Translations under genes and position numbers: made by a program
The notes under the pieces: generated by a model
Databases searched by the model: none
Told to the model about the DNA's origin: nothing
The model's input: only the letters and a program-made list of their open reading frames with translations
Shown: positions 41,320 to 49,824 of the stretch, in pieces
How positions within the stretch are numbered: position 1 is the stretch's first letter
How the letters are laid out: every line of letters begins with the position of its first letter
From: Streptomyces globisporus
GTDB lineage: Bacteria; Actinomycetota; Actinomycetes; Streptomycetales; Streptomycetaceae
Length of the DNA: 64,000 nt
Direction: 5' to 3'
Assembly: GCA_014649555.1 (NCBI GenBank)
Contig: BMTG01000003.1
Location: 62,001 to 126,000, forward strand

Positions 41320-44210
41320 CCGGGTCTCCCACGAACGGGCCCGGCCGGGCCCCCTCCACGAACGGATCCGCCCGGACGTCCGCGAACAGCCCGGGGCAGG
41401 CGTCCTTCGCGGCGCTGCGCGGGCAGCTGCACGAGGCCGCGACCGCCTTCGCCGACGGGCCGGGCGCCCTGGAGGGCATCCTCCTCGGCATGGTCGACGA
41501 CGTCGACCGGGCGGTGCGCGAGCCCCTGGAGATCTTCCCGGTCTGCCATCACTCGCCCGCCTCGGCGCTCGCCATGGCCCGCCGGCTGCGCGAGAAGCAG
41601 CCCAAGGTCGTGTACCTGGAGCTGTGCGAGGACATGTCGCCGCTCCTGGACGAGCTGCGCAACTGCCGCCTGCCGGTGGCGGTCCAGGCCTTCGCCAGCG
41701 ATGTCGACGGGTTCCCCGCCGAGTGGGCGCCGCTGTCGGTCGTCGCCCCGATCACCGAGGCGTCCGCCGAGTACCAGGCCATCGCGTACGCGCTGGACAC
41801 CCCTGGCGTCGAGCTGGTCCTCGTCGACCGGTCCTCGGACCATGTCTTCCAGTGGGACAGCCGCCACGGCGAGCGCACCCCGCAGGAGCCGCCCGCTCCG
41901 GCGGACGGGGTGCCGGAGCCCGAAGCCGCGCTGCACGGCGAGGCGGTCGGTGTGGAGATCGGCGACCTGCGGCCCCGCTTCGCCGAGCTGGAGGAGCATC
42001 TGCTGCGCCACGGCAAGGTTCGGCACTGGTCGGAGTGGTGGCACCAGTACGTCGAGGTGCCGCTCGGCGACAGCGATCACGAGGCCTACCGCCAGGTGAT
42101 GTTCCTCGTCGGCAGCCTGTTCCGGCGGCTCGCTCCCGGCGACGGTGACCGGGTCCGGGTGGACGAGGACCGCGAGCGGTACATGTGGACCCGGATCCGC
42201 GAGCATCTGGCGGCCGGCGGGGCGGACCCGGAGGACTGCTTGTATGTGTGCGGCGCCTTCCACGCGGCCAGCCGGGTCGAGGAGTTCGGGGTGGCGGGCA
42301 GTGGACCGTTCACCATCTCCCCCCGGTCCGCCACCACCTGGCAGCACGGGCTGATCCCGTCCAGCCACACGGCGATCGAGGCGCAGTTCGGGCTGGCTCC
42401 GGGGTCGGTGTCGATCGCCGCGACGCAGTGGGCGAAGAACCTCAAGCGCACCCGGGTGCAGCCCTACCGGCTGGCCGGGCAGGACGGCGCGAAGAAGCCC
42501 CGCGCGGCGAAGAAGGCGGTCCCCGCCGTCACCGCTCCCCCGCCGGAGGCGGCCGAGGACCGGCTCTCCGGGTTCCTGCGGCGGCCGCCGGTCCTCGACA
42601 CGCTGGACGAGGCCGAGCTGCTGGGCTGGTCGGTGGACATCGTGCGCGCCGCACGGCGCAGCGGCTATCTGGCGTCCACCGCGGACGCCATCGCGGTGTT
42701 CGAGACGTCGATCCTGCTCGCCGGGATGCGGGACCGGGCCAAGCCCACCCCGTACGACTTCCAGGACGCGGCGATCACCTGCATCGAGAAGGACGCGGTG
42801 CCGGGGCGGCGCGACGTGCGGCGGCTCGTCGAGATCATGATGGGCGGCGACCGGATCGGCCGGGTCGGCTACGACGCGCTGCCGCCGCTGGCCCGCGATG
42901 TGCACGACCGGCTCGCCCCGCTGGAGCTGAAGCTCCAGCAGCGGGGAGTGCAGCGTGCCCTGCTGGACATGAACTCCCGCCCGGAGCTGGGGGCGTGCTC
43001 GGACGTGCTGTGGATGCTGCGCCGGCTGATGCCGCACGGCGCGGCCCGGCCGATCATGGGTGAGCGGAAGCTCGGCGAGCGGTCGATCCAGGAGTCGTGG
43101 GACCTGGCGCTGGGCACCCATCAGCGGGCGCTCATCGAGCTCGGGTACGAGGGCGTGAGCATCGAACAGGTCCTCGAACAGCGGCTGCGCCGCGATGCGT
43201 ACGGGCCGCGGGCGACGACGGCGGGCGTCCTCGCCGCCGTCGAGGACGCGACGCTGTATCTCGGCGGCCGTCGGCTCGCCGATGAGCTGGGCGCCCGCGC
43301 CCTGGAGGTTCTCGCCGCCGAGCGCACGGTGGACGGGGCCCCGGAGGTGCTGCGCCGGGTGCGGGGGCTGCTGGCGTACTACCGGACCGCCGAGCCGGTG
43401 CTGCCGCCGTGGGTGGAGTCGTTCGTCAAGGCCGGTTACGCGCACTACTGCACCTTGCTGCCGACGGCGTTCACCGACGAGGACGCGACTGTGGGGCAGG
43501 TGGCGGCGATGCTGGGCTTCCTGTTCAGCATGGAGAGCCTCGCGCTGTCCCTGGGCTGCGACCGGGCCCAGCTGGAGCTGGCCGTCGCCCAGTCCCGCCC
43601 CACGGACCCGGAGCGGACGGCGCTTCTGTGGGCGGCACAGGTGCAGCTCGGCGCACTGTCGCGGGCCGAGCTGCGGGAGCGCTGCGGTGAGCTGCTGGCC
43701 AACCCGATGGTGGTGCCCGCCTATCCGCGCTATCTGAGCGGCTTCGTGCACGCGTTGGTGCCGGTGCCGGGGCTGGCGGACGTGGTGGTGGAGGCGGTGT
43801 CCAACGCGTTCGGGCGGCTGCCGGACCCGGTTCTGCTGCCGTGGCTGCCGAGCCTGATCACGACGTTGCGCGCCGGGGCCGCGGACCTGGCCCCGGTGTT
43901 GATCCGGGAGGCGGGGCGGATCTTCCCGGCCCGGCTCGCGGCGCTGGACACGTGGGTGCCGCCGTGGCGGGAGGCGCCGGAGGCGGGTGCGCCGGGCGGC
44001 GCCCGGACGCGGGCGGCCGGCGGCGGGAGCCGTGGCGCCGCGCTGCTCTTCGCCCACCCGGGGACGCTCGACGCGGTCGCGGGGCTGCTGGGCTGCGACG
44101 GCACGTGGGCCGCTCCCGACGGGGAGCCGGCGGGCCCGGCCGGCGCTGTGCTGACGGCCCGTCACCCGGCTACCGCGATCGCGTGGGAGGCGCTGCTCAC
44201 GGGCGCGTGA
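41316..44210 (+). CDS. DUF5682 protein of the MoxR/VWA operon (YehM-like)
   Basis: 964 residues, cytoplasmic. The N-terminal third has the DUF5682 motifs EIFPVCHHSPASALAMARRLREKQPKVVYLELCEDMSPLLDELRNCRLPVAVQAFASDVDG and, later, CGAFHAASRVEEFG. This arrangement recalls the TraB/ChaN/EreA hydrolase-like fold with conserved His and Glu. The rest is helical (ALEVLAAERTVDGAPEVLRRVRGLLAYY...), ending in a Gly/Ala-rich tail. It is the largest member of the complex and perhaps the effector or substrate-binding part. ATGA overlap with the ATPase. Confidence 0.85.
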   Translation: MTGSPTNGPGRAPSTNGSARTSANSPGQASFAALRGQLHEAATAFADGPGALEGILLGMVDDVDRAVREPLEIFPVCHHSPASALAMARRLREKQPKVVYLELCEDMSPLLDELRNCRLPVAVQAFASDVDGFPAEWAPLSVVAPITEASAEYQAIAYALDTPGVELVLVDRSSDHVFQWDSRHGERTPQEPPAPADGVPEPEAALHGEAVGVEIGDLRPRFAELEEHLLRHGKVRHWSEWWHQYVEVPLGDSDHEAYRQVMFLVGSLFRRLAPGDGDRVRVDEDRERYMWTRIREHLAAGGADPEDCLYVCGAFHAASRVEEFGVAGSGPFTISPRSATTWQHGLIPSSHTAIEAQFGLAPGSVSIAATQWAKNLKRTRVQPYRLAGQDGAKKPRAAKKAVPAVTAPPPEAAEDRLSGFLRRPPVLDTLDEAELLGWSVDIVRAARRSGYLASTADAIAVFETSILLAGMRDRAKPTPYDFQDAAITCIEKDAVPGRRDVRRLVEIMMGGDRIGRVGYDALPPLARDVHDRLAPLELKLQQRGVQRALLDMNSRPELGACSDVLWMLRRLMPHGAARPIMGERKLGERSIQESWDLALGTHQRALIELGYEGVSIEQVLEQRLRRDAYGPRATTAGVLAAVEDATLYLGGRRLADELGARALEVLAAERTVDGAPEVLRRVRGLLAYYRTAEPVLPPWVESFVKAGYAHYCTLLPTAFTDEDATVGQVAAMLGFLFSMESLALSLGCDRAQLELAVAQSRPTDPERTALLWAAQVQLGALSRAELRERCGELLANPMVVPAYPRYLSGFVHALVPVPGLADVVVEAVSNAFGRLPDPVLLPWLPSLITTLRAGAADLAPVLIREAGRIFPARLAALDTWVPPWREAPEAGAPGGARTRAAGGGSRGAALLFAHPGTLDAVAGLLGCDGTWAAPDGEPAGPAGAVLTARHPATAIAWEALLTGA

Positions 44211-44221
44211 GGGTGATGCGC

Positions 44222-44253
44222 GGTGCCGGGGCGGTCGAAGCCGCCCGGGCACC
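44222..44253. terminator. Imperfect hairpin after the MoxR operon
   Basis: 44222-44234 (GGTGCCGGGGCGG) pairs with 44241-44253 (CCGCCCGGGCACC) with one mismatch and a 6-base loop, 11 bases after the DUF5682 stop. Confidence 0.5.
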
Positions 44254-44327
44254 GGCCCGTCCGCCGCCCGGATTCCGGAGCCGCACCGTCGGCCCCTCCG
44301 AGCCCGGCACCGGCCCGTCCGTCCCCC

Positions 44328-45092
44328 TCAGAGCCCGATGCCGCCCGTGGCGTCGATGCTCTGGCCGGTGACCCAGCGGGAGTCCTCCGAGGCGAGGAAG
44401 GCCACGACGTCGGCGATGTCGGCCGGCTGACCCATGCGGCCGAACACGGAGTGCGCGGCGAGGACCGCCGCGGCCTCGGGTGTCTCGCGTCGTCGGGCGT
44501 TCATGTCGGTCTCCACGAAACCGGGCACCACGGTGTTCGCCGTGATGTCGCGCTCCGCCACTTCCTTTGCCACCGCAAGCGTGAGCGTCTCCAACGCTCC
44601 CTTGGTCATGGCGTAGGTCACGGACTCCGGAAAAGACCGGTGGGCGGCGGCCGACGAAATGTTGATGATCCGGCCTCGGTCCCGCATCAGGGTCAAACCC
44701 TGCTGGATGAGGAAGAGCGGCGCTTTCACGTTCACCGCGAACAGGCGGTCGAAAACTTCTGGCGAGGCGTCACTTATGCGCCCCGATCCGCTCACCCCGG
44801 CATTGTTGACCAGAATATCCAGCACCGGATCTTCTCCCCGGTCCGCCATTCCCGCGGCGAACCCCTCGTACAGGGCTTCGACGTCTCCAGGTACCCCCAG
44901 CAGGGATCCCACCGCGAAAGCCTGTCCGCCCGCATTCGTGATCTCCTCGACCACTTCCTGCGCCACACCTCCCCGCACACCGTAGTGAACGGCGACCAGG
45001 GCCCCGTCGCGCGCAAGGCGCCGGGCAATCGCCCGGCCGATGCCGCGGCTGGCACCCGTGACCAACGCGACCTTTCCCGTCAGCGAATCCAT
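44328..45092 (-). CDS. Short-chain dehydrogenase/reductase (FabG-like)
   Basis: 254 residues of a classical SDR: NAD(P) motif VTGASRGIGRAIARRL, LVNNAGVSGSG, catalytic Ser in NISSAAAHRSF and YAMTK (Tyr-x-x-x-Lys), and the C-terminal substrate loop PGFVETDMNARR, ending DATGGIGL. The basic residue pattern after the second strand does not decide NADH or NADPH. AGGGGGA nine bases before the ATG. It is divergent from the SIS isomerase gene; a role in the sugar pathway is possible but not shown. Confidence 0.92.
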   Translation of the reverse strand: MDSLTGKVALVTGASRGIGRAIARRLARDGALVAVHYGVRGGVAQEVVEEITNAGGQAFAVGSLLGVPGDVEALYEGFAAGMADRGEDPVLDILVNNAGVSGSGRISDASPEVFDRLFAVNVKAPLFLIQQGLTLMRDRGRIINISSAAAHRSFPESVTYAMTKGALETLTLAVAKEVAERDITANTVVPGFVETDMNARRRETPEAAAVLAAHSVFGRMGQPADIADVVAFLASEDSRWVTGQSIDATGGIGL

Positions 45093-45285
45093 GAATCGTT
45101 CCCCCTAGCTCGGCCCTTCCGCAGATATCGCGAAACGCATTCACTCTACCCATCGGCCGCGACGGAATGCGCGACCGCGAAGTGGCCCCCACCCCACCAT
45201 CGGCGGTGACGACCGATGCCCGTCCTGCCCCGCCGGCGAGGGCGGGGCAGGCCGCGCCGGGTCTACAGCCCTGACGCTCGTCTGC

Positions 45286-45315
45286 TTGATATTGCGTGAA
45301 ACGCTTGCCTAAAAT
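45286..45315 (+). promoter_or_regulatory. Promoter of the SIS isomerase gene with embedded inverted repeat
   Basis: TTGATA (45286-45291) and TAAAAT (45310-45315) are separated by 18 bases, a good vegetative-type promoter. The spacer contains GCGT-GAA-ACGC (45294-45304), an inverted repeat placed where a repressor would block RNA polymerase. Confidence 0.6.
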
Positions 45316-45354
45316 GCAGCTTCGAGCATCGATCGTTGCGAAGAGGGAGCACAG

Positions 45355-46242
45355 ATGACGCACGTGGCTCAGGAGCTGGCCAGCCAGCCCGACTGCTGGC
45401 AGGTGGCCGCCGGCATGGCGGACGGGCTGGCCCACCGGCTTCCGGCGGCGGGCGAGCGCATCGCCGTGGTCGGCTGCGGGACCTCGTACTTCATGGCGCA
45501 GGCCTACGCGGCCCTCCGGGAAGGCAGCGGCCAGGGCGAGACCGACGCCTTCGCCGCGTCCGAGTTCCCGGCCGGGCGCCCCTACGACCGGGTCGTGGCC
45601 CTGAGCCGCTCCGGCACCACGACGGAGGTGCTCGGACTCCTCGGCCGGATCGGCGACACGACCCGCCGCACGGTGGTCATCGGCGACCCCGACACCCCGA
45701 TGGCCGCCATGGCCGACGACACGATCGTGCTCGAGTTCGCCGACGAGAAGTCCGTCGTGCAGACCCGCTTCGCGACGTCGGCGCTGACCCTGCTCCGCGC
45801 CCATCTGGGTCTGCACAGCGACGCGGTCGTCGAGGACGCCCAGGTCGCGCTGGCCGAGCCGCTGCCCGCAGGTCTGGTGGAGTGCAGCCAGTTCACCTTC
45901 CTCGGGCAGGGGTGGAGCGTGGGACTCGCCAACGAGGCCGCGCTGAAGATGCGCGAGGCCGCGCTCGCCTGGACCGAGGCGTACCCGGCGATGGAGTACC
46001 GGCACGGCCCGATCAGCATCTCCACTCGCTCCACCGCGACCTGGATGCTCGGTGAGGCCCCGTCCGGGCTGATGGACGAGGTGCACGCGACCGGCGCCCG
46101 CTGGGTGGCCGGCGGCCTCGACCCGCTGGCGGAGCTGGTCCGGGTGCAGCGGCTGGCGCTGGCCATCGCGAACGCGCGCGGCCTCGACCCGGACCGGCCG
46201 CGCCACCTCACCCGCTCGGTCATCCTCAGCACCACGGCCTGA
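45355..46242 (+). CDS. SIS-domain sugar-phosphate isomerase/deaminase (AgaS/GlmS-C-like)
   Basis: 295 residues with two SIS half-domains: ERIAVVGCGTSYFMAQAYAAL and VVALSRSGTTTEVLGLLGRI (Ser/Thr phosphate-binding loop), then SQFTFLGQGWSVGLANEAALKMREAALAWTEAYPAMEYRHGP. The EAALKMREA and RHGP parts are shared with GlmS and AgaS, which convert amino-sugar 6-phosphates and ketose phosphates. It is followed by a tagatose-type aldolase, which fits a galactosamine-6-phosphate to tagatose-6-phosphate step. GGGAG six bases before ATG. Confidence 0.88.
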   Translation: MTHVAQELASQPDCWQVAAGMADGLAHRLPAAGERIAVVGCGTSYFMAQAYAALREGSGQGETDAFAASEFPAGRPYDRVVALSRSGTTTEVLGLLGRIGDTTRRTVVIGDPDTPMAAMADDTIVLEFADEKSVVQTRFATSALTLLRAHLGLHSDAVVEDAQVALAEPLPAGLVECSQFTFLGQGWSVGLANEAALKMREAALAWTEAYPAMEYRHGPISISTRSTATWMLGEAPSGLMDEVHATGARWVAGGLDPLAELVRVQRLALAIANARGLDPDRPRHLTRSVILSTTA

Positions 46243-46326
46243 CCGCAGCGGCACGGCCTGGCGCACCGGGCCCCGCCGCCGCCCCGCCGATCGGTCCTCA
46301 GTCCCTCAGCTCATCCCGGAGTCACC

Positions 46327-47196
46327 ATGCCCCTCGCCGCCACCGGCGATCTGATCGCCGAGGCCGCCGCACAGCACCGTGCGGTCGCCGCGTTCAACGT
46401 CATCACCCTGGAGCACGCGGAAGCCATCGCCGAGGGCGCTGAGGCGGCGGGGTCGCCGGTGATCCTGCAGATCAGCGAGAACGCGGTCGCCTATCACCGG
46501 GGCCGGCCGCGGCCGATCGCGCGCGCCGCGGCGGAGGTCGCGGACCAGGCCGCCGTCCCCGTCTCGCTGCACCTCGACCATGTGCAGTCGACGGAGCTGC
46601 TGCACCGGGCGGCGGACTGCGGTTTCAGTTCGGCGATGTTCGACGCCGCGCGGCTGCCGTACACGGAGAATCTGACGGCCACCCGCGCCGCCGTCGTCTG
46701 GGCGCACGAGCGGGGTCTCTGGCTGGAGGCCGAGCTCGGGCAGGTCGGCGGCAAGAACGGGGAGCCGCCGCTGAACGCCCATGCGCCCGGGGCGCGTACG
46801 GATCCCGAGGAGGCGCGGTCGTTCGTCGCGGCCACCGGGGTCGACGCGCTGGCCGTGGCGGTCGGCACCTCGCACGCCATGACCTCACGGGACGCCGTCA
46901 TCGACCACGAACTGCTGGGCGGGCTGCGTGCGGCGGTGCCCGTTCCGCTGGTGCTGCACGGTTCGTCCGGGGCCTCCGACGAGGAGCTGGCCCGTGCCGT
47001 GGCGGGCGGGATCCGCAAGGTGAACATCGGGACCGCGCTGAACATCGCGATGACCGGGGCGATACGGGAGCGGCTGGCCCAGGACGACCGGGGCGTGGAC
47101 CCGCGCCGGTATCTGGCGGACGGCCGGGACGCGATGGCCCGGACGGTGACCCGGCTGATGGCCGTGCTGGCCCAGGGACGGGTGCACGCCGCATGA
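46327..47196 (+). CDS. Class II fructose/tagatose-bisphosphate aldolase (GatY/KbaY-like)
   Basis: 289 residues of a zinc-dependent aldolase: AFNVITLEHAEAI, VSLHLDHVQSTELL (Asp and zinc His), EAELGQVGGKNGE, VGTSHAM, LVLHGSSGASDEEL and GIRKVNIGTALNIAM. It cleaves ketose-1,6-bisphosphate into dihydroxyacetone phosphate and glyceraldehyde-3-phosphate. The short length and pairing with a SIS protein favour tagatose- over fructose-bisphosphate. GGAG lies six bases before the ATG; 84 bp after the SIS gene, likely co-transcribed. A strong terminator follows. Confidence 0.9.
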   Translation: MPLAATGDLIAEAAAQHRAVAAFNVITLEHAEAIAEGAEAAGSPVILQISENAVAYHRGRPRPIARAAAEVADQAAVPVSLHLDHVQSTELLHRAADCGFSSAMFDAARLPYTENLTATRAAVVWAHERGLWLEAELGQVGGKNGEPPLNAHAPGARTDPEEARSFVAATGVDALAVAVGTSHAMTSRDAVIDHELLGGLRAAVPVPLVLHGSSGASDEELARAVAGGIRKVNIGTALNIAMTGAIRERLAQDDRGVDPRRYLADGRDAMARTVTRLMAVLAQGRVHAA

Positions 47197-47203
47197 CGAC
47201 AGG

Positions 47204-47248
47204 GACGCCGGGGGCCGGCGGGCGGCGCGCCCGCCGGCCCCCGGCGTC
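47204..47248. terminator. 21-bp perfect hairpin, bidirectional
   Basis: 47204-47224 and 47228-47248 are perfectly complementary with a 3-base loop (GCG), followed by TT. It lies between the aldolase and the convergent phosphodiesterase-HAD gene and should end both transcripts. Confidence 0.9.
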
Positions 47249-47257
47249 TTCATGACG

Positions 47258-48742
47258 TCACGTCATGCGGGCTCCATCCCCTCCCCATTCCCGCAGCAGG
47301 GCCGTGAGGTCCGTCCGTACCCGCCGTCCCGGGGCCGGTGCGATCGGCGCCGCCGAGGGCACGGCCAGCACCCGGCAGCCCGCCGCCTCCGCCGCGGCCA
47401 CCCCGGTGGGACTGTCCTCGATCGCCAGGCAGGCCTCAGGCGGAAGCCCCAGACGTGCGGCCGCCTTCAGATAGGGGTCCGGGAAGGGCTTCGAGCGGTC
47501 GCTCTCGCCGTCCGCCACCGTCGTACGGAACGCCTCGCCGCCCAGGGTGCGCAGGACCGTGTCCACCACCCGGCGCGGCGAGGCCGACACCAGAGCCGCG
47601 GGCAGGCCCTCCCCCTCCAGCCGGTCCAGCAGGGCGCGAGCTCCGGGCCGCAGTTCCACGCCCGCTTCGACGGCGGCGAGGAACGTGTCCTCCAGCTCGG
47701 TCTCCAGCCCGGCGACGGTGGTGGGCTCCGGGCACAGCCGGGCGAGGCCGACGGCCGTGTCGGCGCAGGTGCGGCCGAGGACCGTGGCCCCCTCCGCTTC
47801 GGTGAGGTGGTGGCCGTGAGCCGCCGCGACGGTGCGCGACGCCTCCAGCCAGAGGGGCTCGGTGTCGACGAGGGTGCCGTCCATGTCGAGAAGCACACCG
47901 CGCGGCACGGTGGGCACCTCGCGGCCGTCGAGTGTCCAGTGCGAGTCGGGCGTACGGTCCAGGGCCGCGTACACCTGGGCGGCGACGTCCTCGTGCCGGA
48001 CCGGGCGGGCGGGGCAGGCCCCGGCGGTGATGTCCGGGCCCGCGCAGGCGAGCCAGGCGGTGCGTTCGGCCGGGCTGTCGCCGCCGTGGCCGCCCTCGTC
48101 CCGGTGCCCGTGGTCGGTGACGACGAGGACGGTCCAGGCCTCGTTCCCGTGACCGGGCCGGGCGCGCAGGGCGGCGAGGAGGTCGCCCAGGCGGCGGTCG
48201 GCGGCCTGGACCGATGCCTCGTACGCGTCGCCGCAGCCGAGGTGGTGGGCGGTCTCGTCGGGGGCGCCGAGGTAGACGAAGGACGCCTCGGGATCCTCGT
48301 GGGTGAGGACGGCCACCGCGTCGCGCACGGTCGAGGCGTCGGCCTCCTCCCAGGCTGCTGGCGTGTCGGCGGCCGGTGCGTGGTGGGTGAGCCGGGTGGG
48401 GCGGCGGAACATCGGCCCGCCGTCGGCGACGGTGACCAGGGGTTCCCAGGCCGCCGCGGTATAGGTGCGGCGGGCGTCCTGGCGGGCCAGGCGGGTGGCG
48501 AAGTCCGGGAAGACGCCGAGGCGGTGGCCACTGAAGTCGTTGCTCCACACGGCGTGCTTGGTGACGCGGACGCCGGTGGCCCAGCACGGGCCCGACATGG
48601 TGGGGGTGTCCTCCCCCACGGTCACCGGGGCCAGGAAGCCGGCGTCGGCCACCGCGTCGAGGTGCGGGGTGGGCACCCGGTGCAGGGTGTCGAGGCGCAC
48701 TCCGTCGATGCCGACGACGAGCACGCGGCGGGCACGGGACAT
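47258..48742 (-). CDS. Fusion of alkaline-phosphatase-superfamily phosphodiesterase and HAD hydrolase
   Basis: 494 residues. Residues 1-~270 are a type I phosphodiesterase/nucleotide pyrophosphatase-like domain (VLVVGIDGVRLDTL metal Asp, nucleophile region EDTPTMSGPCWATGV, VVTDHGHRDEGGHGG metal residues). Residues ~283-490 are a HAD phosphatase (VLLDMDGTLVDTEPLW, LVSASPRRVV, CLAIEDSPTGVAAAEAAG) of the beta-phosphoglucomutase-like type. Both catalytic sets look intact. No signal peptide. It is the last gene of the sugar ABC operon. I infer it removes phosphate from sugar intermediates or prunes phosphorylated by-products. Confidence 0.88.
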   Translation of the reverse strand: MSRARRVLVVGIDGVRLDTLHRVPTPHLDAVADAGFLAPVTVGEDTPTMSGPCWATGVRVTKHAVWSNDFSGHRLGVFPDFATRLARQDARRTYTAAAWEPLVTVADGGPMFRRPTRLTHHAPAADTPAAWEEADASTVRDAVAVLTHEDPEASFVYLGAPDETAHHLGCGDAYEASVQAADRRLGDLLAALRARPGHGNEAWTVLVVTDHGHRDEGGHGGDSPAERTAWLACAGPDITAGACPARPVRHEDVAAQVYAALDRTPDSHWTLDGREVPTVPRGVLLDMDGTLVDTEPLWLEASRTVAAAHGHHLTEAEGATVLGRTCADTAVGLARLCPEPTTVAGLETELEDTFLAAVEAGVELRPGARALLDRLEGEGLPAALVSASPRRVVDTVLRTLGGEAFRTTVADGESDRSKPFPDPYLKAAARLGLPPEACLAIEDSPTGVAAAEAAGCRVLAVPSAAPIAPAPGRRVRTDLTALLREWGGDGARMT

Positions 48743-48786
48743 GGCGGGTCTCCCGGAGAGGTACGGGGGTGGGTACGGGGACGGGT

Positions 48787-49824
48787 TCAGGCCTGCTGGT
48801 GCAGGGTGCGGGGGTCCACCGCGTGGGCGAACGGCAGACCGTGCGCGTACCGTTCGAGTTCGTCGACGGCGGCGTCGGCGAGCCGGTGGAGTTCGCCGCC
48901 CTGGGAGCCGGCGATGTGTGGGGTGAGCAGGACGTTCGGCAGGTCGTAGAGGGGCGAGTCGGCGGGCAGGACTTCCGGTTCCGTGTGGTCGAGGACGGCG
49001 TTCAGACGTCCGGTGGCCGCTTCTTTCACCAGTGCTTCGGTGTCCACCAGGGAGCCGCGGGCGGTGTTGACGAGGGTCGCCCCGTCCCGCATCAGCGCGA
49101 GGCGCGGGGCGTCGAACAGGTGGCGGGTGCTGGGGAGTTCGGGTGCGTGGATGGTGACGACGTCGCTCTCGGCCGCCAGGGTGTCGAGTCCGGTGGGCTC
49201 CACGCCGAGGGTCCGGGCGTCCGCCTCGTCGAGGTAGGGGTCGTGGACCAGGACGCGCAGGTCGTAGGGGCGCAGCAGTTCGACGACGCGGCGGCCGATG
49301 CGGGAGGCGCCCACGATGCCGACGGTGCGGCGGTAGTTGCCGACGCCGGGGAACCGTTCGAGGAGGTTCACCCGGGAGCGTGCTTCGCGGTAGACGCGCG
49401 CGCTCTCCAGGATGTTCTTGTTGGCGAAGAGGATCGCAGCGACCGTGTACTCGGCGACCGGGAAGGCGTTGGCCGTCGCGGCGGTGCTCACCGCGATGCC
49501 CCGGTCCCAGACGTCCTGGGTGATGTGGTGCTTGACGGATCCTGCGGCGTGGACGACGGCGCGCAGCCGGGGCATGGCGCTCAGTGCTGCCGGGTCCAGC
49601 GGGGGGCAGCCCCAGCCGGTGAACAGGACCTCGGCCTCGTGGAGTCCGGTGCGCTGGGCGGGGTCGTCGGCTCCGAAGTCGGTGACGAGGAGGCGGGGGT
49701 CGAGGTCGGCGACGCGGGCGAGCCGGTCCAGGGCCTCGGGGGCGAGGATCGCGGCCCGGGTCTCGCCGCTCATCGCCAGAACGGTGCGGGGGCGGGTCAC
49801 CCGGGGCGTGGCGGAGTGGCTCAC
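48787..49824 (-). CDS. D-isomer-specific 2-hydroxyacid dehydrogenase
   Basis: 345 residues. The NAD-binding motif is VGIVGASRIGRRVVELL, with VHDPYLDEADA after the second strand. Catalytic Arg is in NTARGSLVDTEAL, the Glu sits in LDHTEPEVLP and the His in LLTPHIAGSQ. Family members reduce 2-ketoacids such as hydroxypyruvate or 2-ketogluconate. The GTG start overlaps the permease stop (GTGA), supporting translation within the sugar-transport operon. The internal ATG at 49773 lacks a ribosome site. Confidence 0.9.
   Translation of the reverse strand: MSHSATPRVTRPRTVLAMSGETRAAILAPEALDRLARVADLDPRLLVTDFGADDPAQRTGLHEAEVLFTGWGCPPLDPAALSAMPRLRAVVHAAGSVKHHITQDVWDRGIAVSTAATANAFPVAEYTVAAILFANKNILESARVYREARSRVNLLERFPGVGNYRRTVGIVGASRIGRRVVELLRPYDLRVLVHDPYLDEADARTLGVEPTGLDTLAAESDVVTIHAPELPSTRHLFDAPRLALMRDGATLVNTARGSLVDTEALVKEAATGRLNAVLDHTEPEVLPADSPLYDLPNVLLTPHIAGSQGGELHRLADAAVDELERYAHGLPFAHAVDPRTLHQQA

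Noticed and set aside
40950..44252. 1,100-codon antisense frame opposite DUF5682
   Set aside because: Same kind of GC-driven shadow; the sense gene has family motifs and coupled start.
47252..47266. Near-palindrome ATGACGT-C-ACGTCAT
   Set aside because: Overlaps the stop codon of the phosphodiesterase-HAD gene just after the terminator; seven-base arms are easily due to chance, no regulatory context.
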